A DNA stretch of 64,000 bases from Prevotella sp. P6B1 (GCF_000702825.1 NZ_JNKF01000012.1:434001-498000), one strand, 5' to 3'; shown: positions 1 to 9,182, numbered from the stretch's first letter. Notes: generated by a model from the sequence alone, not told the origin. Made by a program: numbers and translations.

Positions 1-1386
1 AGAGTGATCGTAATTGACAGATGTCTTGACATGCAGTTTGCTGGGAATCAAGGTGAAGTCAGCATAGAAATTGCTCAGCATCTGCTCTGTGTTGTTCTTA
101 CTATGATAATAGGTAGCAGTAGCGATAGGATTATAGAAGTTGTTAGTAAAACCTACTGAAGATGGAGCTGCGAACGCTTCGGGAGTGGCGACTGTGTTCT
201 GACTGTCGTACACCGGATAGATGCCAGGAGCATTGAAGGCCTGCTGCCAGGCATCATTATTGGGGTTAACCTGATTGGACTTTGAATAAACGCCATTGAA
301 GCCAACCTTTAGCCAGTTAGCGGCATCAAAGTCGAGGGCGCCACGCAGGTTCATGCGTGAATAGCTGTTTTCCGTATCCATGATACCATTCTGATACAGG
401 TAGTTAGCACCAACAGAATAGCTGACCTTCTCGCTACCACCACTCACTGATACTGCATGGTTGGTCATGATAGCATTGCGAAGCAGTTCGCTGTACCAGT
501 CGGTATCGCTACCATAAGTCCAGTTATGGAAATCATCACTGGCATAGCTGCCACCATAACGATCGATGCTGGCCTTGAGATAAGGACTGTATGCATCGTA
601 ATCAGCCTCCATCAGCATCTGTCCATACTGACTTGAATTGGCCATCTTCAGAACATTAGTGGCATGCTGAACACCCAGATAGCTCTCATATCTGATCTGC
701 GCCTGCTGGTTGCGTGTTCCCTTTTTGGTGGTGACTATAACCACACCATTGGCAGCACGTACACCATAGATTGCAGCAGCCGAGGCATCCTTCAGCACAC
801 TCAGGTCCTTGATATCACTGGGATTCAGGAAATTGATATTATCATAGAACATACCATCGACCACATAGAGAGGATCGCTGTTACTAAACGAACCATTACC
901 ACGAATGCGCACCGTAGGACCGGCACCAGGAATACCACTGCTCACCACATTGACACCAGCCACCTTACCCTGCATAGCAGCCATGGGCGACGTAGCCGGA
1001 ATGTTAGCGATATCCTCTGCACGTACAACAACAATCGGAGATGTCAGGTCCTTAGCCTTGGCCGAACCGTAACCGATAGCCACCACCTCTTCAAGCATGG
1101 TTGAGTCGTCTTCCATATTAACCAACAGATTATCGCTGGCAGTCAGTGTCTTTGTCTTCATGCCAATAAATGAGATATCAAGCTTGGCACCTTTAGGTAC
1201 ATTGTTAAGAGAGAATTTGCCATCCAGGTCGGTCACTGTAGCAACTGTTGTGCCAGCTATCTTCACAGTGGCACCTATTACAGGTTCGCCAACAGCATCA
1301 AGCACCGTTCCTTTGATGGAGTTAGATTGAGCCCAGGCAAACTGAGCTACAATAGTTAGCAGAATTGAAAATAAGAATTTTTTCAT
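1..1386 (-). CDS. SusC/RagA-family TonB-linked outer membrane receptor (partial, C-terminus outside window)
   Basis: Imports glycans or similar large nutrients through the outer membrane, normally with a SusD lipoprotein partner (family knowledge). The reading frame is open from the ATG at 1386 to the window edge, giving about 462 residues. It starts with a signal peptide ending near AQFAWAQ, then a carboxypeptidase-like regulatory domain (GTVLDAVGEPVIGATV), then the plug domain with the SusC signatures YVVDGMFYD and AAIYGVRAANGVVIVTTKKG. The beta barrel begins after that and is cut off. The partner susD and the substrate genes would lie outside the window, to the left. It is divergent from the membrane regulator at 1667. 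A -7 box lies about 40 nt upstream of the start. The family assignment is certain; the substrate cannot be read. Confidence 0.93.
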   Translation of the reverse strand, partial: MKKFLFSILLTIVAQFAWAQSNSIKGTVLDAVGEPVIGATVKIAGTTVATVTDLDGKFSLNNVPKGAKLDISFIGMKTKTLTASDNLLVNMEDDSTMLEEVVAIGYGSAKAKDLTSPIVVVRAEDIANIPATSPMAAMQGKVAGVNVVSSGIPGAGPTVRIRGNGSFSNSDPLYVVDGMFYDNINFLNPSDIKDLSVLKDASAAAIYGVRAANGVVIVTTKKGTRNQQAQIRYESYLGVQHATNVLKMANSSQYGQMLMEADYDAYSPYLKASIDRYGGSYASDDFHNWTYGSDTDWYSELLRNAIMTNHAVSVSGGSEKVSYSVGANYLYQNGIMDTENSYSRMNLRGALDFDAANWLKVGFNGVYSKSNQVNPNNDAWQQAFNAPGIYPVYDSQNTVATPEAFAAPSSVGFTNNFYNPIATATYYHSKNNTEQMLSNFYADFTLIPSKLHVKTSVNYDHS

Positions 1387-1426
1387 ATGAGTTAATAATT
1401 TGATTGGATAATGATTTTTTCGGCTG

Positions 1427-1434
1427 CAAAGATA
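1427..1434 (-). promoter_or_regulatory. -7 box of SusC-like gene promoter
   Basis: TATCTTTG on the minus strand matches the Bacteroidetes -7 consensus TAnnTTTG. No TTG/TTTG lies at the normal 19-21 nt spacing; the nearest, TTTG, is only 11 nt away. This suggests that the promoter needs an activator. Confidence 0.6.
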
Positions 1435-1466
1435 CTAACTTTTTCCAAACCTCGTTCTCTACATGG

Positions 1467-1514
1467 TACTACTCAATTACGATAGCGAGTAAGCCTACTA
1501 CGATTTTACTACGA
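1467..1514. repeat. Paired direct repeats, candidate activator site
   Basis: TACTAC-TCAAT-TAC at 1467-1480 and TACTAC-GATTT-TACTACGA at 1496-1514. The TAC elements are 11 bp apart, one helical turn, so they lie on the same DNA face. The repeats lie about 35-80 bp upstream of the SusC-like -7 box, where an activator would bind. Confidence 0.5.
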
Positions 1515-1607
1515 CAGGCTCATTTAACACACTTATAATAAAGCAGTTACAGACAGCAACAAAATTAAGGACTTTTTTAAGATGCTCACAAGATTTCTAC
1601 TTATTTG

Positions 1608-1639
1608 TTTGGAAGATTGGATGAAAAGCGTTAATTTTG
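1608..1639 (+). promoter_or_regulatory. Promoter of the membrane regulator gene
   Basis: TTTG at 1608-1611, a 20-nt spacer, then TAATTTTG at 1632-1639. Both boxes and the spacing match the Bacteroidetes primary-sigma consensus. The ATG at 1667 is 27 nt downstream of the box. Confidence 0.65.
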
Positions 1640-1666
1640 CAGTCCATAAAACCAAGTTTCTAACTC

Positions 1667-4405
1667 ATGAATTCAAATCATCGCATACGAGTGACGTACA
1701 TACTGCTACTGATTACCATTGTGGTCGCATCGTTCCAAACGGTACGTGCAGAAAGCTTCGTCCCCATCCTGTCCAACTACACCTCATTCGACTATAATGC
1801 CGGATTACAGAACTGGTCGATAACACAAGACGAAAACGGCATAATCCATGTGGGCAACAACTCGGGGATGCTATCCTTTGACGGGTATCACTGGACTTTA
1901 TCGCAGTTGCCAGGACAATTGGTGGCCCGATCGCTGATGGCCGATAGCAGTCGCATCTATGTAGGTTCTTATCAGCAGTTCGGTTACTTCGAACGTAAGC
2001 AGGACGGACAATATCATTATACCTCACTATGGAATCAGCTGAAGAACTATAAACCTCAAAACGATGAAATATGGAGCATCATCAAGATGCCGGATGGCCG
2101 TATCCTGTTTCAGGCCTTCTACTCCTGGTTTGAATACGATGGGAAGAACATAAAGGCACATGCAGCAGCCAACGCCAACCCGCTCAACATCTTCAGAATA
2201 GGACAGAACGTGTATGCGCAACTCATTGGAGGCGACTTCAGTCTGCTTCGTGGAAACGATTTCAAATCGGTCATCCTGCGTTCAGACGTTGGCGGAAGCA
2301 ATGTGGTGGCAGCATTAGCATACGATAAGCATCATCTGCTTCTGGTTACAGAGTATAACGGTCTGTATCTTTATGACGGCAAAAAGGTTACCACCTTTCA
2401 TACTGACATCGATGAGCAACTGCGTACCGACCAGCTCAACAGAGCCGTCATGACTCATCAGGGACATATCGTGATAGGAACGATACACAACGGTATATAC
2501 GAATTATCGCACGAAGGCAAGAAGACATGGCACTTCAACACGGCATCGATGTTACATCAGAATACCATATTAGGGCTCTATTGTGATGATGACAATAATA
2601 TATGGGCAGCATTAGATGCCGGCATAGCACTCGTTCATACGGGATCACCCTATTCATTATTATCAGGACAACTGGGTAGCGTACACGATGTCTATATGAC
2701 AGGGCAGCAACTCTATATAGCCACCAATCAGAGCGCACATTACCTACAAGACCAACAATTAAACAGCATAGCCGGCACACAAGGACAGAACTGGCACCTG
2801 TCGCGTATTGACGACAATCTGGTGGTTGGTAATAACCAAGGATTACGACTGGTGAAAGGCGGCAGCAGTTCGCTCATCCCTAACGCCCCATCGGCTGGTA
2901 GTACAGCACTGGTACATTATAACATAAACAGCGAACAGGACTATCTGATAGAAGCAGGCTATACCTGTCTGAGCCTCTACAAGAAACGAGGAGAACACTG
3001 GGAGTTCAGTCATGTCATCAAAGGTTTTAGTGCACCAGTGAGCCAACTGGAAGTAGATGCCACAGGCGCTTTGTGGCTGTCGAACATGAATCAGGGCTGC
3101 TACCGCTTGGAGCTGACAGACGATCTGAGACAAGTCAAGAAGGAGAACTATATCCTACGCCTACATAAAGATGCAGACCAATCGCGTATCTTCGTCATGA
3201 AAATACGTGGCAAGATAGTATTATCCGACCTTCAAAAGCTTTACACAGTAGATGATCACGGAGAAATCACACCTTTCGATGCACTCAACCATGTGGCGGG
3301 ACAGGCTATTATGTCGGCAACCATGGTTGACAACAACCACTTCTGGCTCTCGTCAGAGAGGGGGTATTCACTGATTGCCTACGAGGACGAGGTCTATCAC
3401 GTGGTACGTCATATCCCCACCAGCCTTTTCGGGTTGGAATATGGAGGTCGGCACAATCGGGTACGCTGTTTTGACGGTATGGCCTATTTCTGTCTGAATG
3501 GCGGTGTGGGACGCTACGACATGAAACAGGAAACCTACCAAAGCAAACATCAACACCAGCTGATACTGCAAGCAGCCTACTATACAGACTGGGCAAACAA
3601 CCGTCACCCCATGCCTGTCAGTGGAAATAACATCCTGTCAGAATCGAATGTCACCCTATGTTTCAGCTATCCCAACTACAATAACCAGCCACTGGTTTTT
3701 GTATGTCATTTAAAGCATGGCACCTCAGAGATAACTATTACCAGTAACGATCCGGAAATCCATCTCAACAACCTGGCGTATGGCGATTATGAGGTAACCT
3801 GCCAAGTAAAGGATTCTGAAGGAAAGGTTTACGCCGAAACACAATACAGTTTCAATCATGCCAAGCCCGTGTTACTATCATGGCCGATGATTACGATTTA
3901 TATCCTACTATTAGGATTGTTCGGCTATCTCTATGCACGTTGGGAGACCAGCCGAGCATTAGAGAAGCAACACAAGAAAGCCGAAGAAGAACGCATTCGA
4001 CAGGAACTCGAGTTGACCAAACAGCAACAAATCATCGAACAACAGCAGAAACTACTGCTGGAAAAACAACTACAAGACAAAGGGCGAGAACTGGCTACCA
4101 TCTCCATGGAGGCCCTGAAAAGCAAGGACGCCATGGGAGATGACGAGTATTGGAAAGTATTCCGTGAGAATTTCGACTTAATACATAAGCAGTTCTTCCG
4201 CCATCTACGCGACGCATTCCCCAATCTAACTGCCAACGACCTGAAGTTCTGTGCCTATCTGAGACTCAATCTCAGTTCCAAGGAGATTGTAAACCTAACA
4301 GGCATCTCCATCCGTGGCGTAGAAGGAGCTCGTTATCGACTAAGAAAGAAGCTTGGCCTAAAAGAAGGCGACGACTTAGCTTCCTTCCTCATCGATTTCG
4401 AATAA
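1667..4405 (+). CDS. Membrane-bound propeller/Y_Y_Y sensor with cytoplasmic LuxR-type HTH
   Basis: A one-component transmembrane regulator of 912 residues. An N-terminal signal/anchor (about 10-28) exports a large sensor region of two-component-regulator-propeller type (about 35-650), followed by a Y_Y_Y-like domain (about 660-728). A transmembrane helix (about 734-758) leads to a Gln/Glu-rich coiled coil (about 765-815). The C-terminus (about 850-900) is a LuxR/GerE-like helix-turn-helix (LKFCAYLRLNLSSKEI, then SIRGVEGARYRLRKKLGL). Unlike hybrid two-component systems it has no kinase or receiver domain, so the signal would pass directly to the DNA-binding domain. It is divergent from the SusC-like receptor, which is its probable target. 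Its stop codon directly abuts the stop codon of the convergent gene at 4406. Confidence 0.85.
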   Translation: MNSNHRIRVTYILLLITIVVASFQTVRAESFVPILSNYTSFDYNAGLQNWSITQDENGIIHVGNNSGMLSFDGYHWTLSQLPGQLVARSLMADSSRIYVGSYQQFGYFERKQDGQYHYTSLWNQLKNYKPQNDEIWSIIKMPDGRILFQAFYSWFEYDGKNIKAHAAANANPLNIFRIGQNVYAQLIGGDFSLLRGNDFKSVILRSDVGGSNVVAALAYDKHHLLLVTEYNGLYLYDGKKVTTFHTDIDEQLRTDQLNRAVMTHQGHIVIGTIHNGIYELSHEGKKTWHFNTASMLHQNTILGLYCDDDNNIWAALDAGIALVHTGSPYSLLSGQLGSVHDVYMTGQQLYIATNQSAHYLQDQQLNSIAGTQGQNWHLSRIDDNLVVGNNQGLRLVKGGSSSLIPNAPSAGSTALVHYNINSEQDYLIEAGYTCLSLYKKRGEHWEFSHVIKGFSAPVSQLEVDATGALWLSNMNQGCYRLELTDDLRQVKKENYILRLHKDADQSRIFVMKIRGKIVLSDLQKLYTVDDHGEITPFDALNHVAGQAIMSATMVDNNHFWLSSERGYSLIAYEDEVYHVVRHIPTSLFGLEYGGRHNRVRCFDGMAYFCLNGGVGRYDMKQETYQSKHQHQLILQAAYYTDWANNRHPMPVSGNNILSESNVTLCFSYPNYNNQPLVFVCHLKHGTSEITITSNDPEIHLNNLAYGDYEVTCQVKDSEGKVYAETQYSFNHAKPVLLSWPMITIYILLLGLFGYLYARWETSRALEKQHKKAEEERIRQELELTKQQQIIEQQQKLLLEKQLQDKGRELATISMEALKSKDAMGDDEYWKVFRENFDLIHKQFFRHLRDAFPNLTANDLKFCAYLRLNLSSKEIVNLTGISIRGVEGARYRLRKKLGLKEGDDLASFLIDFE

Positions 4406-5062
4406 CTACTTGCTTGAGTTGTTGATATACTGCAGAATGATATCCACAATCTGATCCTCTGTATTGCCGTCGGCAGAGATAACGAGGTCGTAGTTGCGGG
4501 TGTCGTAGCGCGAGGTCTTAGCATATTCCTTCACATAGTTCTCACGCATCTGGTCGACCTTCTCAATTGTCTTGCGAGCCTCTTCTTCAGTCACATTCTG
4601 CTTGCGCATCACACGCTCAACACGGAAAGGCATTGAGGCCTGAATGAGAACGTTCAGGTGGTTGGGATGAGTGTGGAACACAAAGAAGCCTAACCTACCA
4701 GCTACAACACACGACTCATTCTCGGCAATGCCATTCAGAATCTGACGCTCTACCTGGTACATTTCCTGACTGGTGGGTTCGAAAGGCTTGTCGCCAGGTA
4801 CAGCCAGTGTATAATTAGCAGTGGCTGCCTTACCATTACTCTCGAAGAGTGCACGTCTTAACTCGGCCCACCAACTATGGTTGCGCCCCTTTAAGCGCTC
4901 TATCTCTTCGACGCTGAGATTGTATTTATCCGTTAAGGTCTGAATGACAGCCTTATCATAATACTCTACCCCTAACTTCTCGGCTAACTTACGGCCAACG
5001 GTACGACCGCCACTGCCCAACTCACGATTAATCGTGATGACAAACTTCTCATTCTTATTCAT
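4406..5062 (-). CDS. Cytidylate kinase-like family protein
   Basis: A 218-residue P-loop kinase-like protein. FVITINRELGSGGRTVG near the N-terminus is the nucleotide-binding loop in the form typical of the cytidylate-kinase-like family (CMP-kinase relatives of uncertain substrate). A lid-like region with RVERVMRKQNVTEEEARKTI and the YDLVIS strand follow. The frame is open further upstream to 5122, but the -7 box at 5092-5099 would lie inside that longer version, so the ATG at 5062 (MNKNEKF) is the likely start. It is monocistronic by appearance, convergent with the regulator at 1667. The real substrate (CMP, dCMP or other) cannot be told from sequence. Confidence 0.8.
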   Translation of the reverse strand: MNKNEKFVITINRELGSGGRTVGRKLAEKLGVEYYDKAVIQTLTDKYNLSVEEIERLKGRNHSWWAELRRALFESNGKAATANYTLAVPGDKPFEPTSQEMYQVERQILNGIAENESCVVAGRLGFFVFHTHPNHLNVLIQASMPFRVERVMRKQNVTEEEARKTIEKVDQMRENYVKEYAKTSRYDTRNYDLVISADGNTEDQIVDIILQYINNSSK

Positions 5063-5091
5063 AATATTAATAGTTTTACTTTGTCTGGGGG

Positions 5092-5122
5092 CAAAGATAA
5101 GACATTTCGACGAATAAAACAA
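5092..5122 (-). promoter_or_regulatory. Promoter of cytidylate kinase-like gene
   Basis: On the minus strand TTG (5120-5122), a 20-nt spacer and TATCTTTG (5092-5099): a canonical Bacteroidetes promoter. It fixes the translation start at 5062 instead of 5122. Confidence 0.75.
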
Positions 5123-5181
5123 GTTTTTCGTCTATTTTCTCATCACCTTACCGATTCGTCCACATGAAGTAGACCTACATA

Positions 5182-6063
5182 TTACTTCTTAGCGCCACCA
5201 ATCACTTTCGAGATATCCATCATCATGCCGCCATTGCCAGTCATGATCTGAGGCATCTTGCCATCCCACTTCTCGATCATATCCTCCTGTACAATCATGG
5301 GCGAGAGTGATGCTGCGATAGTACGATTGTAGTAAGCCTCGGCATCGGCCTTAATCTTCATAGCACGCGCATTTCCCTCGGCTTTGGCTACAGCTATCTT
5401 GGCGTTAGCCTCGGCTTCCTTCACCTCGTTTTCGGCCTTCAGGGCACTCTGGATAGCAGTATTCTTGGCATCGATCATTGAAAGCAGTGATGATGGTGGA
5501 GTGATCTTCGAGGTAAACTCCTCAACCAGGAATCCCTCTGACATCAACGACTTCTCCAAGCGGGCACGTACATCACGCTCAAAGTTGGCACGGTTAGACA
5601 TCAGTGAATCAGAGGTGTACTGATTAGCACAGGTACGATAGGCTTCATAAATGCAAGTACGAATGTAGCCCTCCTCCAGTTCTTTCACACCTACACGATA
5701 TTTCGTAAAGATGTCACAAGCCTTATCAGGGTTGATGCGATAGGCAATAGTAGGATCCATTTCGAAAAGTGAGGCATCCTTGGCATTCACAGAGAAGGTC
5801 TCGTACTGCTTACGCTGGGTAAACGTTGGATAGGTAAACACATTTGTGGTGATGGGATTATAGAAGACCCAACCTTTACAGGTGCCTTCAACGCCTCCGT
5901 AGTCCTGCTCATTGAGCGACCATTTGTGGAAACGGATACCCACCTCACCAGAGTCGACCACCGTGCAACAGGTGGCAAACAGAATCATAACCAACACAAA
6001 TGCGCTGACAGCGTATGCCAACGGGCGGAAATAAGGTTTCATTGTCGAATTCATTGTATTCAT
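5182..6063 (-). CDS. SPFH/band 7 (prohibitin-like) membrane protein
   Basis: A membrane-anchored SPFH-domain protein of about 293 residues. One transmembrane helix near the N-terminus (YAVSAFVLVMILFATCC) precedes VVDSGEVGIRFHKW, the characteristic start of a band 7 domain. A long Ala/Glu/Lys-rich helix follows (EVKEAEANAKIAVAKAEGNARAMKIKADAEA), which in prohibitins and stomatins drives oligomerisation. The C-terminus is Gly/Met-rich (MTGNGGMMMD). Family members organise membrane microdomains or regulate membrane proteases; the specific role here is unknown. The frame stays open to 6177, but the -7 box at 6094-6101 places the start at 6063. It is divergent from the receiver/PPDK gene. Confidence 0.85.
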   Translation of the reverse strand: MNTMNSTMKPYFRPLAYAVSAFVLVMILFATCCTVVDSGEVGIRFHKWSLNEQDYGGVEGTCKGWVFYNPITTNVFTYPTFTQRKQYETFSVNAKDASLFEMDPTIAYRINPDKACDIFTKYRVGVKELEEGYIRTCIYEAYRTCANQYTSDSLMSNRANFERDVRARLEKSLMSEGFLVEEFTSKITPPSSLLSMIDAKNTAIQSALKAENEVKEAEANAKIAVAKAEGNARAMKIKADAEAYYNRTIAASLSPMIVQEDMIEKWDGKMPQIMTGNGGMMMDISKVIGGAKK

Positions 6064-6093
6064 AATTTTATCTCTTATAGTTGATACTGGCTG

Positions 6094-6101
6094 CAAAAAT
6101 A
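6094..6101 (-). promoter_or_regulatory. -7 box for SPFH gene
   Basis: TATTTTTG on the minus strand, with TTG 22 nt further upstream (6124-6126). This is close to the consensus and supports the start at 6063. Confidence 0.6.
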
Positions 6102-6143
6102 CAAATTTTCTCAGAAACCGCATCAATCTTTGCATTTTTTTTA

Positions 6144-6151
6144 TATCTTTG
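6144..6151 (+). promoter_or_regulatory. -7 box for receiver/PPDK gene
   Basis: TATCTTTG ends 9 nt before the ATG at 6161. With initiation about 7 nt downstream of the box, the transcript would have almost no leader. Confidence 0.6.
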
Positions 6152-6160
6152 CCCTCGATT

Positions 6161-9151
6161 ATGGAAGAAGTTAGCAAAATACCACAGGAGTGGAATAAAT
6201 TCTATCTGAAAGATGTGTCGTTCGTGAACCTGATGACACGACGCATCTTTAACGTACTGATTGTGGCCAATCCCTACGACGCATTCATGCTGGAGGACGA
6301 CGGCCGTGTGGACGAAAAGATCTTCGACGAGTATATGGAACTGGGGTTGCGATACCCACCCACGTTCACGCAGGTATCGACTACCGAAGAGGCCAATAAG
6401 GTACTACATACCACCGACATCGATCTGGTGATATGTATGCCTGGTAATGCCGACAACGATGCCTTCACTGTGGCCCGAGAAATCAAGGCCGTACACCCCA
6501 GCATCCCTTGTGTGGTACTAACTCCATTCTCACATGGTATCACTAAACGTATTCAGGACGAGGACATGTCGGTGTTCGACTATGTGTTCTGCTGGTTGGG
6601 TAACACCAACCTCATTATGAGCATCATCAAGCTGATTGAGGATAAGATGAACATCGAACACGACATCAAGGAGGCCGGCGTACAGATGATTATGCTGGTA
6701 GAGGATAACATCCGATTCTATTCGAGCGTGCTTCCTAACCTTTACAACTATATCCTGGCTCAGAGTAAGCGATTCTCGACCGAGGCGCTGAACCCACATG
6801 CGGCTGCCCAGCGTAAGCGCGGGCGACCCAAGGTTGTGCTCGCCACCACTTATGAGGAGGCCATGCAATTGTACGAGAAGTATCACGAGAACACCTTAGG
6901 CGTGATTAGTGATACCCGATTCCCCATGCAAGTACATGAGGGGAGATTGAGCCACGTAGAGGAAGGCGACCCAGAGGCAGGATTAAAACTGCTTCGTGAG
7001 ATTCGTCGCCGCGACGAATATGTCCCCTTGATTCTCGATTCATCAGAAATTGGCAACAAGGCCAAAGCCGAAGCCGAGGGATTCCACTTCATTGATAAGA
7101 ACTCGACCAAGATGAATGTCGACCTTCACCACCTGATGGAGGAACATATGGGATTCGGCGATTTTATCTTCCGTGATCCGAAGACGAAAGAAGAGGTGTT
7201 CCGTGTCTCGTCTTTGAAAGAGCTGCAGGACAACATTTTTAAGATACCCTACGACTCTATGCTTTATCACGTGAGTCGTAACCACATGAGTCGCTGGCTG
7301 ACAGCCCGTGCCATTTTCCCCGTATCGGCCTTTCTGAAGCAGGTCACATGGCACAAGCTACAGGATGTGGATGCCCACCGACAGATCATCTTCGATGCCA
7401 TCGTACAGTACCGCAGAATGAAGAACATCGGCGTGGTAGCTGTATTCGACCGACTGAAGTTCGACCGCTACGCCCACTTCGCCCGTATTGGTGAAGGTTC
7501 GTTAGGTGGAAAAGGACGTGGTCTGGCATTCCTCGATCAGGTTATCAAGCGTCATCCCGAACTGAATCAGTTTGAGCAGGCACAAGTATCGATACCGAAG
7601 ACAGTTGTACTATGTACCGACTTCTTCGACGAATTCATGGAGAAAAATAACCTCTACCCCATCGCCCTGAGCGACGCCAGCGACGAGGAGATTCTGCAGC
7701 ACTTTATGCGTGCCCAGTTGCCCGACTCGCTGATAGCCGACTTCTTCACGTTCTTCGATGCCGTGAAGTCACCTATCGCGATACGCTCCAGTTCGCTGCT
7801 TGAGGACTCGCACTACCAGCCCTTCGCAGGTATCTATTCTACCTATATGATACCATATCTGAATGATAAGTACGAGATGCTACGCATGCTGGCCTGCGCC
7901 ATCAAGGGCGTGTATGCATCAGTTTACTATAAGGATTCCAAAGCCTATATGCTGGCCACACAGAACGTCATCGACCAGGAGAAGATGGCAGTGATTCTGC
8001 AGGAGGTAGTAGGTAAGCAGTATGGTGATCTGTACTACCCCAACTTCAGCGGCGTACTGCGCTCACTGAACTACTACCCCATCGGCGACGAGACTGCCGA
8101 AGAGGGTATAGCCTCGTTGGCTGTAGGATTAGGAAAATACATTGTAGATGGCGGACAGACACTTCGTGTATCTCCATACCATCCCAAACAGGTACTCCAG
8201 ACATCGGAGATGGAAACCGCTCTGAGCGAGACACAAACCCGATTCTACGCTCTCGACATGGCACATGTGGGCGATGATTTCAAGGTAGACGATGGTTTCA
8301 ACATCAAAAAGGTACGTGTAAAACAGGCTGCCGAAGACGGTGCACTGACCTATTTAGCATCGACCTATGACCCCATCGATCAGGTGATTCGCGACGGTAT
8401 CTACGAAGGTGGCCGCAAGGTTATATCTTTCTGTGGTGTGTTACAGCACGATGTATTCCCGCTGCCCGAACTATTGCAGATGTCGCAGAAGTTAGGCGCC
8501 GAAGAGATGAAGCGCCCCGTAGAGATTGAGTTTGCCTGCAATATCAACGATGACCGCACGGGGGAGTTCTACCTGCTACAGATACGTCCTATTGTGGATG
8601 CCAAGCAGGTGCTCGATGAAGACTTGCAACAGATTGCCGACAGCGATTGCCTGCTCAGATCGAACAACTCATTAGGGCATGGTATATCAGAAGATGTAGT
8701 GGATGTGGTTTATGTGAAGACCGATGATGACTTCACCGCAGTGAACAATCCTACCATCGCCTGTGAAATCGAGGAGATCAACCGCAAGTTCCTGCAAAGT
8801 GACAAGAACTACGTGCTGATAGGTCCGGGACGCTGGGGGTCGAGCGACTACTGGCTGGGAATTCCCGTGAAGTGGCCTCACATCTCTGCTGCCCGTGTCA
8901 TTGTAGAAGTTGGACTGAAGAACTATCGTGTGGACCCCTCGCAGGGTACTCATTTCTTCCAGAATCTCACTTCCTTCGGCGTGGGCTACTTCACTATCAA
9001 CACCTTTACCGGGGATGGTGTTTTCCAAAAAGAGGTTCTCGACCAGATGCCCGCCGTTGAAGAGACGCAGTTTGTACGCCACGTGCGCTTCGACCACCCG
9101 CTGAAAATCATGATGGACGGCAAAAAACAATCGGGCGTCGTACTTCTATAG
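6161..9151 (+). CDS. Tandem receiver-like protein with PPDK/PEP-synthase ATP-binding domain
   Basis: A 996-residue class cytoplasmic protein joining signalling and metabolic modules. Residues about 25-155 resemble a receiver domain that lacks the acceptor Asp (the strand reads DLVICMPGN). Residues about 170-330 form a second receiver-like domain with better motifs: VEDN, a candidate acceptor Asp near 249 in ISDTRFP, LDSS, and Lys in FIDKNS. From about 440 on it matches the pyruvate-phosphate dikinase / PEP-synthase N-terminal ATP-grasp region: GSLGGKGRGLAFLDQV, then AIRSSSLLEDS and FAGIYSTYM. The swivelling phospho-His domain and the PEP-binding barrel of true PEP synthase are absent. An upstream TTG at 6149 lies inside the -7 box, so the ATG at 6161 is preferred. 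The GH9 gene follows after 31 nt. Reaction and partner are unknown. Confidence 0.82.
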   Translation: MEEVSKIPQEWNKFYLKDVSFVNLMTRRIFNVLIVANPYDAFMLEDDGRVDEKIFDEYMELGLRYPPTFTQVSTTEEANKVLHTTDIDLVICMPGNADNDAFTVAREIKAVHPSIPCVVLTPFSHGITKRIQDEDMSVFDYVFCWLGNTNLIMSIIKLIEDKMNIEHDIKEAGVQMIMLVEDNIRFYSSVLPNLYNYILAQSKRFSTEALNPHAAAQRKRGRPKVVLATTYEEAMQLYEKYHENTLGVISDTRFPMQVHEGRLSHVEEGDPEAGLKLLREIRRRDEYVPLILDSSEIGNKAKAEAEGFHFIDKNSTKMNVDLHHLMEEHMGFGDFIFRDPKTKEEVFRVSSLKELQDNIFKIPYDSMLYHVSRNHMSRWLTARAIFPVSAFLKQVTWHKLQDVDAHRQIIFDAIVQYRRMKNIGVVAVFDRLKFDRYAHFARIGEGSLGGKGRGLAFLDQVIKRHPELNQFEQAQVSIPKTVVLCTDFFDEFMEKNNLYPIALSDASDEEILQHFMRAQLPDSLIADFFTFFDAVKSPIAIRSSSLLEDSHYQPFAGIYSTYMIPYLNDKYEMLRMLACAIKGVYASVYYKDSKAYMLATQNVIDQEKMAVILQEVVGKQYGDLYYPNFSGVLRSLNYYPIGDETAEEGIASLAVGLGKYIVDGGQTLRVSPYHPKQVLQTSEMETALSETQTRFYALDMAHVGDDFKVDDGFNIKKVRVKQAAEDGALTYLASTYDPIDQVIRDGIYEGGRKVISFCGVLQHDVFPLPELLQMSQKLGAEEMKRPVEIEFACNINDDRTGEFYLLQIRPIVDAKQVLDEDLQQIADSDCLLRSNNSLGHGISEDVVDVVYVKTDDDFTAVNNPTIACEIEEINRKFLQSDKNYVLIGPGRWGSSDYWLGIPVKWPHISAARVIVEVGLKNYRVDPSQGTHFFQNLTSFGVGYFTINTFTGDGVFQKEVLDQMPAVEETQFVRHVRFDHPLKIMMDGKKQSGVVLL

Positions 9152-9182
9152 CTATTATTATTCACCAACTAACAATATCAAC

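Larger units (their letters stand above)
1387..1666. promoter_or_regulatory. Divergent regulatory region between SusC-like gene and its likely regulator
   Basis: This 280-nt gap holds a minus-strand -7 box (1427-1434), a plus-strand promoter (1608-1639) and two copies of a TACTAC-N5-TAC pattern (1467-1480 and 1496-1509). The second copy continues as TACTACGA. No terminator or small gene is visible. Confidence 0.6.

Noticed and set aside
1582..1797. Short plus-strand frame overlapping the regulator start
   Set aside because: Different frame from the regulator, begins before the promoter and has no features.
5063..5122. Upstream start for the cytidylate kinase-like gene
   Set aside because: The consensus promoter lies inside this extension, so it would not be transcribed.
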